64,000 nucleotides of DNA from Solea solea (GCF_958295425.1 NC_081153.1:879613-943612); one strand, 5' to 3'; positions 24,497-36,465 are shown, numbered from the stretch's first letter. Made by a program: numbers and translations. The notes: generated by a model from the sequence alone, not told the origin.

Positions 24497-25850
24497 ACTG
24501 AACACTGATCCACATCGGACACTGGACTAAACACTGATCCACATCAGACACTGGACTGAAGACTGATCCACATCGGACACTGGACTGAAGACTGATCCAC
24601 ATCGGACACTGGACTGAAGACTGATCCACATCGGACACTGGACTGAACACTGATCCACATCGGACACTGGACTGAACACTGATCCACATCGGACACTGGA
24701 CTGAAGACTGATCCACATCGGACACTGGACTGAACTCTGATCCACATCGGACACTGGACTGAACACTGATCCACATCAGACACTGGACTGAAGACTGATC
24801 CACATCGGACACTGGACTAAACACTGATCCACATCGGACACTGGACTGAACACTGATCCACATCAGACACTGGACTGAACCCTGACCCACATCGGACACT
24901 GGACTAAACACTGATCCACATCAGACACTGGACTAAACACTGATCCACATCAGACACTGGACTGAACACTGATCCACATCGGACACTGGACTGAAGACTG
25001 ATCCACATCAGACACTGGACTGAACACTGATCCACATCGGACACTGGACTGAAGACTGATCCACATCGGACACTGGACTGAAGACTGATCCACATCGGAC
25101 ACTGGACTGAACACTGATCCACATCAGACACTGGACTGAAGACTGATCCACATCGGACACTGGACTGAAGACTGATCCACATCAGACACTGGACTTAAGA
25201 CTGATCCACATCAGACACTGGACTGAAGACTGATCCACATCGGACACTGGACTGAACACTGATCCACATCGGACACTGGACTGAACACTGATCTACATCA
25301 GACACTGGACTGAAGACTGATCCACATCATACACTGGACTGAACACTGATCCACATCAGACACTGGACTGAACACTGATCCACATCAGACACTGGACTGA
25401 AGACTGATCCACATCGGACACTGGACTGAAGACTGATCCACATCGGACACTGGACTGAACACTGATCCACATCAGACACTGGACTGAAGACTGATCCACA
25501 TCAGACACTGGACTGAACACTGATCCACATCAGACACTGGACTGAAGACTGATCCACATCGGACACTGGACTAAACACTGATCCACATCGGACACTGGAC
25601 TGAACACTGATCCACATCGGACACTGGACTAAACACTGATCCACATCGGACACTGGCTGAACACTGATCCACATCGGACACTGGACTGAACACTGATACA
25701 CATCGGACACTGGACTGAACACTGATCCACATCGGACACTGGACTGAACACTGATCCACATCAGACACTGGACTGAACACTGATCCACATCAGACACTGG
25801 ACTGAACACTGATCCACATCAGACACTGGACTGAACACTGATCCACATCT
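24497..25850. repeat. 29-bp satellite array, about 1.35 kb
   Basis: About 47 head-to-tail copies of a 29-mer containing CTGATCCACATCGGACACTG and GACTGAACA. CGG/CAG and AACA/AAGA variants alternate. Period 29 gives the overlapping 29-residue repeat ORFs seen on the minus strand, which are artefacts. No spacers exist, so it is not a CRISPR array. Confidence 0.97.
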
Positions 25851-26690
25851 CAGTAGTCTTTTGTTGAACAGGTGCTGTGGGTCGACACCTGGTGGTGGTA
25901 TCTTTTCACGAGTCCATGTTTGGTGTGTTGTGTCACGGGTGGTGTTGTGTTGGATTCTCCCTCCGTGGTAAGCCCCAGTCCTGTTCTCATATTGATTATT
26001 GGTTGTGCCTTTGGAACTTTTTTTTTATTGTGTTGATAACGTATATATGTAATAAAATAAAATAAATGATATTTTGCAACAGTAGCTGAGATTGGCACAG
26101 CACCCTCTGGTGGAGGATAAAGCGCGAGATGATGACTGACTGATATTTTGCAACATAGAACCCTCTCTCTGTCCTGTGTGTCAACGAACCTGTGTTGCCC
26201 TTTTCTATATTATTCTATAATTCCTGGGGGCGAAATTCCCCCAGGTGGCGTTGTCGCTGGTCTCCTCCCCTTGGTCCTGCCACACAAAGAAGAGTAAATT
26301 GCCCCTCTGTAACAACTGCTCACTCCATGGCTCAGAGAACTGTGAGCCCTGTTTTATGTGTGGTGATGTGGTATGTGGTATCGCAGCTAATCAGTTGTTT
26401 TGTGTAAGGTTACATGTGTGTGATTTGTGTTCAGGGCTCATGGAAAGGCTGGTTGTTGTTGGGTATGTTGTGGGTCCAGCAGTGTCGTGTTTGTGCAGGT
26501 TGGGGATATGTGTGGCATAGAAGGTTTTCACCGGAAGTAAGAACAGAGGGACATATGTACGTAGCTTTACCTGTATCATGCTGCATGTGTTCAGTAAAGA
26601 AGAAAGTGTGGATCTCAATTCTTTGTCTTTGTCTTTTTGACAAGGACTTTTTTGGATGAAGGAAGACGTCGAACGGACTTAGAAAGAAAC
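25851..26690. other. Mixed stretch before the first gypsy element
   Basis: It includes a SINE tail and an 8-bp inverted repeat, CCTGGGGG/CCCCCAGG, at 26223-26245. The segment about 26360-26690 may be LTR or leader of the gypsy copy that follows, but no matching second LTR was found. Confidence 0.4.
26082..26146 (+). mobile_element. Truncated SINE tail
   Basis: GTAGCTGAGATTGGCACAGC and GAGGATAAAGCGCGAGATG match the end of the SINE at 10863-11225. Only the 3' part is present. Confidence 0.7.
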
Positions 26691-27294
26691 GTAACGGGAG
26701 CCAGCTGCAGGAGCACCTTCATGCAAGAACACATAGTGGACGCACAGGGAGAAGAAGGTTAAAGCCATCATGGGTGCTCCCACTCCCACAAATGTGACTG
26801 AACTAAATTACTACAACAAATTCCTTCCAAACCTGTGGACCCTGCTGGCACCCCGACATGAACCTTTGAGACATGATGGGACCTGGACGTGGCGAAAGAA
26901 ACAAGAGGAAGTTTTCCAAAAGTCCAAGAATCTGTTGAAGTCAGTGGATGTGTTAGTCCATTACTCTGCTGACCGAGAGTTAGGTCTCTCATGTGATGCG
27001 TCACCATGCAGCATGGACGATGGCAGCCAAAGACCCCGCACAGAGAAGAGATACTCTGAAGCTTGACAAAGAGGGCTTAGCTGTCATATTTGAAATTTCA
27101 CAAATACTTGTATGGCCGAGTTTTCACTATTTATACAGATCACAAACTGCTGATTTCACTCTTCAATGACAAAAAGCCTATACCTCACACAAGCCTATAA
27201 CTTACCCAGAGTCCAAAGATGGGCTGTAAAACTGAGCGCCTACATCCTGTACAACATCCTGTTCAAGCCAGGGAAACACACACTGGCCGTTTCT

Positions 27295-28428
27295 CAATAT
27301 CCATACCTGTGCGTACTTGCGTACTCCCGTACTTGTGAAAACGTCATCAGCCTCAGTCCAAGTTCTGTTCCAATTCTCAAGTAAGCGAACAGCGAGGACG
27401 GTTCTCAAACCCGGAAATGTTCTCGCTCCGCCCATTTTTACCAAGTATGCATCGGAGGTGACTTAAGCGTACTTGCGATGGCCATGTATCCCATAATACA
27501 TTTCGGCGGAGCATAGCAGCAGATAATAGAAATATAAATCTGAAATAAATATTTTTCTGTGTCCCGGAACAAAGTTTTAACATCATTTGAGGCGAGAAAT
27601 GAGTCATTTAGAATTCAAACATGTGGTTTGTGTATGAAGAAAAGACGTATTTATAGTTTGTCAGAGGTGATAAGCTCCGCCTCTGCGGGCGCTCGGCGCT
27701 CACTGTGCCCGGCACAGAGCAGCGTGACCTCGGCCTGTCCTGATGAAATGATCCGCTGGCTCAGACGTCGCTGTCATTAGATGCTCGGTGTGATCCATAG
27801 ATTTGTTGTTGACGTGTTATTTTGTTTTTAATGGAAACGTTTTGACCTGAAAGTTTGAAGGTTTGTATATTGTTAATGTTTTATTTATTTTAACTTTGAA
27901 TTTTAGATTTATATTAAAGTTTTAAAATTTATATTTAAATATAATATGTAAATATTAGATATGTATAGTATAGTATGTAGAGTAGTATATATTTGTACAC
28001 GTACATATATGTCATACATACATATATATATACATATATATACTACTCTACAATGCTGTAATATATCTATTTTCCACATTGTATTATTTGTATTGTATAT
28101 TTTAATAGAAATACATTAATAAATGAAGTTAAATATTTAAAATGTAAAAATAATAACAACATACAGTATATATGCATTTATTAAAAGTATTTCATATGTT
28201 CATTTATCAACACTGTAGGTGGCGCTAATGAGGCTGCAGCACTTGGCGGCAGCCACCATTCAAACAGCAGAACAATACATACATACTTGCATACTTGAGT
28301 ATTGAGAAACAACCACATACTTGTGTACTCCCGTACTTGGCAAGTATATACTCCCAGCGTACTTCTCAAGTATATACTTCCCAAGTACGCAAGTACATAC
28401 TTGCTTACTTGAGTATTGAGAAACGGCC
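27295..28428. mobile_element. Non-autonomous DNA element with GGCCGTTTCTCAATA termini
   Basis: The ends are inverted: GGCCGTTTCTCAATA at 27295 and TATTGAGAAACGGCC ending at 28428. ACT flanks both ends (27292-27294, 28429-28431), a 3-bp target duplication, and the gypsy frame resumes after it. The 1134-bp interior has no transposase. Related copies occur at 45001-45178 (3' end only) and within 55702-56622. A 3-bp duplication suits a PIF/Harbinger-type element, but the superfamily is not certain. Confidence 0.8.
27976..28052. repeat. 17-bp perfect inverted repeat inside the MITE
   Basis: TGTAGAGTAGTATATAT at 27976-27992 pairs exactly with ATATATACTACTCTACA at 28036-28052, with a 43-nt AT-rich loop. 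Confidence 0.85.
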
Positions 28429-30616
28429 ACTGTGTCTGTGTCTGACTCAGCTCCTGAAAAAGAGATGACGCAGCAAGTTTTGATGATGGATGAACACCAC
28501 ACAAATGAAACGCTGGACAGCCAAAGATGTCATCTTGTCTCAAGTCCATGAGTACACCTTAAAAGGCTGCATGCTTCATACATGAACAAATTAAAAGATA
28601 AAAATAAACAAATTCAAAAACTGCTCAAAACATACACGGAACGGCTCTGTGTGCTCATACTGCCACAAAAACCACTGCTGCAACCATGGCATGAGTTCAG
28701 TGAGGGCGGAGCCAGAGGACACATTTGAAGAAGAAATGACAAGAGGATTGGAGACATTAGTGTCCCAGGAAGTGCAGTTTAGAATAGACACAGGTGCAAA
28801 GTGTAATACAATGACTCTGTTATCAGTTATTAAAGCACACAGGTGAACTGAAGCGCCTCTACAAGATGCTGCGCTCCTACTCAAACCACAAGGTGAAGCC
28901 AGTTGCAGCAGTGGACCTCTGGACCTCCCCCTGAAATACAAAGGCATTGAAACAAATGCAGAGCTGGAAATTGTGGACATTGTTCAAGAGAACGTGCTCA
29001 GCGGCACTGCAGCTGAGGCCCTGGGCCTGATTGTTCGGCTGGACTCCTGCAGGATGGTGCTAACAGAAATAAGGACTGGAGGATTATCCTGAACTGACAC
29101 TCTGCCAGGCAAATACAACATAAAGGTTGATCCAGATGCACAGGGCGTTGTCCTTCCAGTACACCGACCACCAGTAGCACTCGTGGCCAAGATAATTGAG
29201 AAACTTAATGAGATGGTCAAGGATGGACACATCATCAAAGTAGACCAACTGACAGAGTGGGTCAGCTCCATGGTCGTTGTCACGTGTAATGACAAGATTA
29301 GAATCTGCATAGTGCACATGTCCCTATGTGCACCATAGAAGAGTTCCTATCCACCATGCCTGGTGCAAAAGTATTCTCAAAAGCCCCTCCTTACAACCTT
29401 CAACACACCCATAGGCAGGTTTAGATGGCTGAGACTGGCGTTCAGTATAAAATGTGCACCTGAGATTTTTCAGCGCATCATGGACCAAAAGGTGTGATGG
29501 AGGACATTCTTATAGCAGTGTCCACGATGGAGGAGCATGACACAATACTGTGCAAAGTAGTTGAGAGAGTCACAAGCTACAGTCTGAAGCATGTCACATC
29601 TGCCAGTCAGCTGTGCAGTGTGGAGGTCACCTGATTACAGCTGATGGGTTAAAACCAGACCCAGTGAAAACTCAAGCAGTGAGGAACATGTCTCCACCAA
29701 CAGACAAGGAAGGTGTCCGTCGCTTCTTAGGGTTTGTGACGTACCTGTCAAAGTTTATTCCAAACTGAAGTGAAGTGGACGCTCCACTACGGCAGCTCGT
29801 GAAAAGCAACGTTGAGTTGCTCTTCACAGGCCTTTGACAAGCTCAAGCAGCGATGCACAGACCCCCACTACTCAAGTTTTATGATCCAGCAAAGCCTGTA
29901 GAAATATTCTGTGCTACTACAGGATGACCAGCCTGTCGCTGTCTCGTCCAGATCCCTGACTGACGCTCAGCTGCTCTCCATCATAAAGTTTCACCATCAT
30001 ATATTTGGTAAACACATCACAATTTACCGTGACCACGAGCCGCTTGAGGATATCTACAAAAAGCCGCTGCTGTCTACTCTTCTGCGTATCCACAGAATGC
30101 TCCTGGCATGATGACATCACAGTGAGGACATGCCGCTGCCTGACGCCCTTTACAGAGCACAGTAAGCAGACAGCACACCAGCGGCAGCTGCCCTGGAGTG
30201 TTGCTCCATGCTCACCTTTGTGTTAGTGAGTGATCAGAAATATGCTGAAATGCAAGAGTGCACACAAGAGGAGTTAAGCCTTCTCCAGCAGACAGTCCTG
30301 CAAGGCTGGCCAGACAATAGACAGGAAGAACCTGTTCCTGTTCAACCCTACTGGGACTCAAGAAGCCAATAAGCTGTGTCTGACAGCAGAGTGTCTCAGG
30401 GACTACGTGAAGAGTTAACAGCGAGCATGTGAAGTGTTACACACTTATACTGACAGAGACACCAGAGCTGCCAGTTCTGACCTGTTTGAGTTTGAAGGAA
30501 AACAGAACATTGTATTTGTGGATTACTACTCAAAATACATCAAAGACGATCAACTGAAAGCTCAGTTCAGCAGACATGGCATCCCTGCCTCTATCACAAC
30601 AGATAATGGTCCACAG

Positions 30617-30728
30617 CAGGGCTTCTCAACCTTTTGCAAGCTGGGCCCCCCCAAAGCTGGTTCATTGCAGTTGGGGCCCCCCTCCCCTTCCCAGTGCCAC
30701 CCCCACTACACCACCCGATGGATGGATG

Positions 30729-30811
<83 letters not shown>

Positions 30812-30958
30812 GGATGGATGGATAGATAGATAGCCCTAGGCTAGGCAATTATTTTTAGGCCCACACTATTATTATTATTATTATTATTATTATTATGAGT
30901 AGTAGTAGGCCTATTATTACTATTACTAGGCTTTTGCTAGCGCCCCACTGAACCACTG
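30617..30958. mobile_element. hAT MITE with 8-bp target duplication
   Basis: The 342-bp element starts CAGGGCTTCTCAACC and ends GAACCACTG. It is flanked by GTCCACAG at 30609-30616 and 30959-30966, an exact 8-bp target duplication as expected of hAT. Removal of the element plus one duplication restores a continuous integrase reading frame, so it landed inside an already present gypsy copy. It carries GATA and ATT tracts. Confidence 0.9.
30722..30832. repeat. (GATA)n microsatellite
   Basis: About 100 bases of GATA flanked by GGAT units, within the hAT MITE. The SIYLSIYL open frame on the minus strand is a translation of it. Confidence 0.95.
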
Positions 30959-31009
30959 GTCCACAGTATGCATCAGAGGAAGCAGTTCTGTAATCTTCAC
31001 CACACTACT

Positions 31010-31330
31010 ACCTGAAAGACCTAGTCTTACCTTATCACCCTAACAGACCACTTAGGTCACAAAATACAGGTTTACTTGTGGTTCCCAGAGTCTGTAAGAG
31101 TAGAATGAGAGGCAGAGCCTTTAGTTACCAGGCTCCTCCTCTCCTGTGGAACCAGCTTCCAATGACAGTTCAGGAGGCGGAGCCTCCCTCTGTATTTAAA
31201 GGTTAGACTTCAAACTTTCCTTTTTGATAAAGCTTATAGTTAGAGCTGGTTCAGGGAAACCTGGACCATCTCTTAGTTCTGCTGCTATAGACCTAGACTG
31301 CTGGGGGATTTTCCTGTGGTGCGCGCACAT
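31010..31330 (+). pseudogene. L2 LINE C-terminal fragment
   Basis: Translation pieces include PRVCKSRMRGRAFSYQAPLL and WNQLPMTVQEAEPPSVF. The same DNA occurs at 45179-45335. This is the region after the RT domain of an L2-type LINE, joined to the end of gypsy remnant 2. Confidence 0.65.
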
Positions 31331-32060
31331 TCACTCTCTCACACTCAGGGTATGAATATGACTTTTTATATGTCATTAACCTTGTCTCTTTCTCTCCCTA
31401 GTTTGTGTCCTTCCTTCCTTCCCCCTCTCTCTCTCTCTCTCTGTATTCTCATCTTGCAGGTTGCAGGATCAAGCCACCACCTCAGTGCCAGCACTTCAGC
31501 CACCAGCCAGTCACGCCATGTGATGTGTGATGAGCCTTGGTGTGAGACCTCTGGACCGCTGCAGCAAAAGAGCAGCAGCCCCCACCAGCTCCTCTGGAAC
31601 TACACCCTTCATCACAGGAGCTAGCACCAAGCCCTCCTTCATAGTTGAATATTTGAGTTCAGTTGTTATTTAGTTGTGTCATGGAGGCAGAAACATAGAC
31701 ATTATCAGGTTTAAGCAGACTGTTTGTTTAAAAGAGGATATCAGTTCATTATCATCCAGTGATAACGTGAATTTACTGTAATATCTGTTAATACTAGTAA
31801 AAAAAAAGTAGTAGCTCTAGTTTTCTTTTGCTGAGGAAGTGAGATGTAATGTTTTGTGTGAGTTTGTGTTTCACTGCTGTGCTGTTAGTGCCGCTCTGTG
31901 CTCTGTATCACGTGTGTGTCTCTGTGTGTGTCTGTGTGTGTCTGCAGTGAAACATCAGTCCTGTGTGACTATACAAAGTTTCAATAAAGTTTTGTGACGG
32001 GCTGAAAACATACCAAAATACCAAATATGGCTGCATCCCTAGTAGTAATGATTAAAACAG
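31331..32060. other. Stretch with no recognised gene
   Basis: It may continue as L2 3' untranslated sequence up to about 31630. CT runs at 31425-31442. Nothing else is supportable. Confidence 0.4.
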
Positions 32061-32064
32061 GCAG

Positions 32065-32221
32065 GCACACACACACACACACATTTACATATATATACAC
32101 ACACACATACATACATATATATATACACACACATATATATTTATATATGTGTGCGCACACACACACACACACACACACACGCACGCACACACACGCACGC
32201 ACACACACACACGCACACACA

Positions 32222-32273
<52 letters not shown>

Positions 32274-32275
32274 CA
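32065..32275. repeat. Compound (CA)n/(TA)n microsatellite
   Basis: Long CA with GC interruptions and TA tracts, directly abutting the left end of the Tc1 element. Confidence 0.95.
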
Positions 32276-33954
32276 CAGTTAGGCCCAGAAATATTTGGAC
32301 AGTGTAACAATCTTCATGATTTGGGCTCTGCATGCCACCACATTGGATTTGAAATGAAACTACAACGGAATTGAAGTGCAGACTTTAAGGTTTAATTCAA
32401 GAGGTTGAACAAAAATATATGATTAAACATGTAGGAATTGTAGCTATTTTTATACAAACGCTCCTCATTTCAGGGGCTCAAAAGTAATTGGACAAATAAA
32501 CATAACCCTAAGTAAAATGTTACTTTTCAATATTTTGTTGAGAATCCTTTGCAGGCAATGACTGCCTAAAGTCTGGAACCCATGGACATCACCAAACGCT
32601 GGGTCTCCTCCTTTGTGATGCTTTGCCAGGCCTTTACTGCAGCTGTCTTCAGTTGTTGCTTGTTTGTGTGTCTTTCTGCCTTAAGTTTTGTCTTGAGCAA
32701 GTGAAATACATGCTCGATTGGGTTCAGATCTGGTGATTGACTCGGCCATTGCAGAATATTCCACTTCTTTGCTTTAAAAAACTCCTGGGTTGCTCTTGCA
32801 GTGTGTTTTGGATCATTGTCCATCTGTACTGTGAAGCGCCGTCCGATCAACTTTGCTGCATTTGGCTGAATCTGAGCAGAAAGTATATCCCTATACACTT
32901 CACAATTCATCCGGCTGCTTCTGTCTTTTGTCACATCGTCAATAAACACATTGGAAGCCATGCATGCTCATGCCATCACACTGCCTCCACCATGTTTTAC
33001 AGAAGATGTGGTGTGCTTTGGATCATGAGCTGTTCCAATTCTTCTCCAAACTTTCTTCTTCCCATCATTCTGGTACAGGTTGATCTTAGTCTCATCTGTC
33101 CAAAGAATGCTGTTCCAGAACTGGGCTGGCTTCTTCTGGTGTTTTTTGGCAAAGTCAATTCTGGCCTCTCTATTTTTGAGGCTGATTAATGGTTTGCACC
33201 TTGTGGTGAATCCTTTGTATTCACTCTCATGAAGTCTTCTCTTTGTGGTCGACTTAGACACTGATACACCTACTTCCTGGAGAGTGTTCTTCACTTGAGT
33301 GGATGTTATGAAGGGGTTTTTCTTCACCATGGAAAGGATTCTGCGATCATCCACCGCTGTTGTCTTCCGTGGACGTCCAGGCCTTTTTGAGTTCCCAAGC
33401 TCACCAGTGCACTCTTTTTTTCTCAGAATGTACCAAACAGATGATTTGGCCTCTCCTAACATTTCTGCTATCTCTCTGATGGATTTCTTCTTTTTTTTCA
33501 GCCTCAGGATGGTCTGTTTCACTTCCATTGAGCGCTCCTTTGACTGCATGTTGTGTGTTCACAGCAACAGCTTCCAAATGCAAACGCCACACCTGGAATC
33601 AACTCCAGACCTTTTAACTGCTTAATTGATGACAGGTTAACGATGGAATAGCCCATGCAGCCATATTTTTTTTTTGCAGCCTTCTGAGTCAATTGTCCAA
33701 TTACTTTTGGTCCCTTGAAAAAGAGGCGGCTACATATTAAAGAGCTGTAATTCCTAAACCCTTGCTCCAATTTGGATGTGAATACTCTCAAATTACAGCT
33801 GAGAGTCTGCACTTTACGCCCATATTGTTATATAATATATAATTATATTATATAATTATAATATATATTATATAATTATATCCTGAATATGTTTTCGTCA
33901 ACAGCTAAAATAACAAAACATGTGTCACTGTCCAAATATTTCTGGGCCTAACTG
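32276..33954 (-). mobile_element. Tc1/mariner-type transposon, nearly complete
   Basis: The ends are inverted: CAGTTAGGCCCAGAAATATT at 32276 and AATATTTCTGGGCCTAACTG ending at 33954. Length 1679 bp fits a Tc1 element. TA follows the right end; the left flank is a CA/TA microsatellite, so the TA duplication is blurred. It contains one minus-strand transposase gene. Confidence 0.9.
32566..33549 (-). pseudogene. Tc1-like transposase with one nonsense codon
   Basis: The frame runs from ATG at 33549 to a stop at 32566, about 327 codons. Order: helix-turn-helix (IREIAEMLG...SVWYILRKKE), GRPRK linker, second DNA-binding helix region, then the DDE core with WTDETKI, MDNDPKHTA and SPDLNPIEHVFHLLK. 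All three catalytic acids are present. A single in-frame TGA at 32968-32970 interrupts VMA...ACMASN; both sides are in the same frame. Function: cut-and-paste excision and insertion at TA. Inactive as read, unless the TGA is a sequencing error. Confidence 0.88.
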
Positions 33955-34075
33955 TATGTATATATATACACATATATACATATATACATATATACATATA
34001 TATGTATATATACATATATATGTATATATATACGTACTGTATATATGTATATATATACGTATATATATCAATATG
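33955..34075. repeat. (TA)n/(CATATA)n microsatellite
   Basis: AT-rich simple repeat immediately right of the Tc1 element, with several short palindromes. Confidence 0.9.
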
Positions 34076-34390
34076 CCGTATTAATTGCTTTTTTTATATG
34101 TACTCTTGCCTCGTGTGAGCTTTTCTGTCTTTTATCCATTATTCTGTGCAGCACTTTGGTCCACTGTGTTTGTTTTAAAGTGCTTTACAAATAAAGTTGG
34201 ATTGGATCATTTTAAAATATAAGTAATTGTTTTAATATGCAACATTAAAAAAACAACATATTTATGATGCAAAATTTATCTATTAATTAAAAAATAAAAA
34301 CATCTAGAAATGACTCGTTACAACTTGATATTGTTTGGAGGGCCACATGTGGCCCCCGGGCCGCAACTTTGAGACCACTGATTTATAGTA
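34076..34390 (+). mobile_element. LINE 3' tail and hAT edge fragment
   Basis: GCAGCACTTTGGTCCACTGT and TGCTTTACAAATAAAGTTGG at about 34149-34201 are a LINE 3' end. CCCCGGGCCGCAACTTTGAG followed by ACCACTG near 34354-34380 resembles the reverse of a hAT terminus. Confidence 0.45.
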
Positions 34391-34441
34391 ATTCATTTTT
34401 CAAATGTGTACCATTTACATAGTTCTGTATAATAATAAATA

Positions 34442-34660
34442 GGGGGCAATGGTAGTTTACTGGTAGAGCTCGTCGTCCTTCAGACTTGAAGATTCCCAGC
34501 TCTGCTCGTCAACATGCCGGTGTGTCCCTGGGCAATACCCCCTTGTTACTGCTGATGGCTGTGCACTCAGTGTATGAAAGATGTGTTGTATGAATGTAGT
34601 GCAGTGGAACTGTAAACTGTAAAAGCATGAACATGAATAATGGTAAACGCTCTCAAACAT
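34442..34660 (+). mobile_element. tRNA-derived SINE-like fragment
   Basis: The head GGTAGTTTACTGGTAGAGC and AAGATTCCCAGCTCTG resemble Pol III boxes. CCTGGGCAATACCCCCTTGT and the CAGTGTATGAAAG segment resemble a common fish SINE body. Diverged; the family is uncertain. Confidence 0.45.
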
Positions 34661-34675
34661 GCTCTGTGTCCAGCT

Positions 34676-34772
34676 GTCACGGTCATGATCAGCTGTCACT
34701 GTCATGATCAGCTGTGTCCAGCTGTCACAGCCATGATCAGCTGTGTCCAGCTGTCACTGTCATGATCAGCTG
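34676..34772. repeat. Short tandem repeat of AGCTGTCACTGTCATGATC
   Basis: Four imperfect copies, some with a GTGTCC insert. Confidence 0.75.
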
Positions 34773-35487
34773 GCCTCGTCTGTCCCACTGGTGCTGCAAC
34801 ACAAATCAGTCTTCAGCCAATCATCTTGTTGTCTTTGAGTCTTCAGATCCATCATTCTTCACACGTCTCATCACCATCACAAATCATCAGTGTCTCGATC
34901 TCAGCCTCATTAAAGACACGTGACACACAAATCTGTTTAAATAGCAAAACATTAATTGCTATTCACTATTCTCTTCTGATTTAAACAATAATATTTTTTT
35001 AATTGTGGATTGCAGAGTTGTGGGTTTGAAACCCTCCTGTGACAGACAGCTATATTATGTTATTTGACTGTTATTTGAGATGTGTGGGAAGATTTTTTCT
35101 CTCCTGCAGTTCAGATTTGGTACATTTCCATTTAAAAATGCTAACTGTGACAATGAGAATCTTGTTTTTTTTAATAAAACAGTGCATTTGTGTGTAAAAG
35201 TTTGGACATAAACCAACAAAAAAACAATACATGGGTCTGGACTGTGTTTCCTGATGTTTCACTTATTTTCCTCTTGAATCCTCATTTATCAGAGTCATTT
35301 TTCATATCATGTAGTCCAGTCACAATCTTGGTGGCTCTGCCATGCCCCATTACCTCGTGAAGGCTTCTTTATGGAGCTGCTAATATGATTTTTAGCAGCT
35401 ATCTGTCTTCTCCTGTTATATCACCAAAGTAGAGTGTCGTACAGGGCCTCAGTTTCAACAATGTGGGAAGTCTCTATACTGACTAGA
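34773..35487. other. Stretch with no recognised feature
   Basis: AT-rich with no domain-bearing frame. Confidence 0.4.
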
Positions 35488-35711
35488 CCAGAGGGGTATT
35501 CCAGAAAGCGGGTTATGTGAGAACTCTGAGTTTGTTAACCCTGAGATGAGGGAAACTCTGAGTTATCCGTTCCAGAAAGAGAGGTAACTTAAACTCTGGG
35601 TCTGTTACTGCGGTAACTTACTCTGTGAACATAACCTGCTCGCTGGCAGGTTTACTATAAGAAACCCAGAGTTTCTACCTGTCTTCTCCCACACGAAGAA
35701 AGCAGTTAGAC

Positions 35712-35795
35712 ATGGATTGCCCATTCATTAGAAATCCAATCGACATCGAAGCCGTATTTATTAGAAATGCATTACGTCGTGAGAGAATCTTCTGA
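35712..35795 (+). pseudogene. Harbinger transposase N-terminal stub
   Basis: It begins MDCPFIRNPIDIEAVFIRNA and continues to LRRERIF, then TGA at 35793. This resembles the start of HARBI1-like DDE transposases. The catalytic domain is absent, so the element depends on other copies for movement. Confidence 0.65.
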
Positions 35796-35852
35796 CCCAG
35801 ATTAGACGTTTTGATTAAAAATAAAAGACAAATTCACATGTGATTTGGTTCT

Positions 35853-36160
35853 TTATTCTCTAAAAGTACAAAAGCAACAGTCAGGATTTGTAATATAGTT
35901 CCAACTATTAACATATTTCACATATTCACCTGTTTCACCATGACAACATGAACGCCACCTCAACTGGCGTTCAAGTAATAGAATTTCCAAGTCTGTTTTT
36001 CTGATTTGCCGGTCCAGGTACACCATTTCTTTCTCGGTTTTTTGAATGGTTTTCATTAGGTGCACCCTGTACAACTCTTTTACCGGCAACTGGGAAACAT
36101 ATGGACGACATTTAATTCCTGCAGTTCTACATACAGATTTAACATGGTATTGACTGAAAA
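35853..36160 (-). CDS. C-terminal exon of the Harbinger Myb-like protein (candidate)
   Basis: The open frame at 35853-36089 encodes LPVKELYRVHLMKTIQKTEK and MVYLDRQIRKTDLEILLLERQLR, a leucine-rich helix typical of the C-terminus of Harbinger Myb-like proteins. Upstream sequence suggests the exon starts within about 36110-36250, but the splice acceptor is not fixed. It pairs with the exons at 36466-37145. Confidence 0.5.
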
Positions 36161-36381
36161 TCTCACTGTGTCAAGCTGTGCTCTAGAAGTTGATGGACCC
36201 TCCTCATGGTGATGCCCAGCCATGTTCTGTTGAAGGACAAGAATGTGCTAGTTTGTCCATTATCTATGCTCATCACTTCAGTGTACATGTCAAACTCCAA
36301 ATTACACTCAAGAATGTAAATGAATATGAATGGGTAGAGCAGTGCCAGTAGCTATACATAATATTAAGACACACTTCAGTA

Positions 36382-36408
36382 TATATATATTATATATATA
36401 TATATTCA

Positions 36409-36455
<47 letters not shown>
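36382..36455. repeat. (TA)n microsatellite
   Basis: A TA run inside the Harbinger element between Myb-like exons. Confidence 0.95.
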
Positions 36456-36459
<4 letters not shown>

Positions 36460-36465
36460 TTTTAT

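Larger units (their letters stand above)
26700..28582 (+). pseudogene. Ty3/gypsy pol remnant 1 (RT/RNase H), split by a MITE
   Basis: The first part (26700-27294) encodes NYYNKFLPNLWTLLAPRHEP, VLVHYSADRELGLSCDAS and later PRVQRWAVKLSAYILYN, which is the RT-RNase H junction of a K02A2.6-like gypsy pol with stops between. After the MITE the coding sequence resumes with WTAKDVILSQVHEYTLKGC near 28500-28560, the linker before integrase. Several stops and frameshifts; integrase absent. It would have copied and degraded the RNA template. Confidence 0.75.
28600..31005 (+). pseudogene. Ty3/gypsy gag-pol remnant 2, split by a hAT MITE
   Basis: Domains in order on the plus strand: protease FRIDTGAKCNTMTL near 28780; RT start ending with EWVSSMVVVTCNDKIRIC near 29255-29310; RT end VRRFLGFVTYLSKFIPN near 29715; RNase H DDQPVAVSSRSLTDAQLLSI at 29920 and RDHEPLEDIYKKPLLS; integrase TDNGPQ at 30598 continuing after the MITE as YASEEA at 30967. 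Many stops and deletions: the YxDD and most of the integrase core cannot be seen. It is a different lineage from remnant 1 and from the Gmr1-like element. Confidence 0.8.

Noticed and set aside
24450..25850. 29-residue repeat proteins on the minus strand
   Set aside because: The period of 29 bases makes every frame read the same 87-base cycle; they are artefacts of the satellite.
24497..25850. CRISPR-like array
   Set aside because: The repeats are contiguous with no unique spacers, and the genome is a vertebrate.
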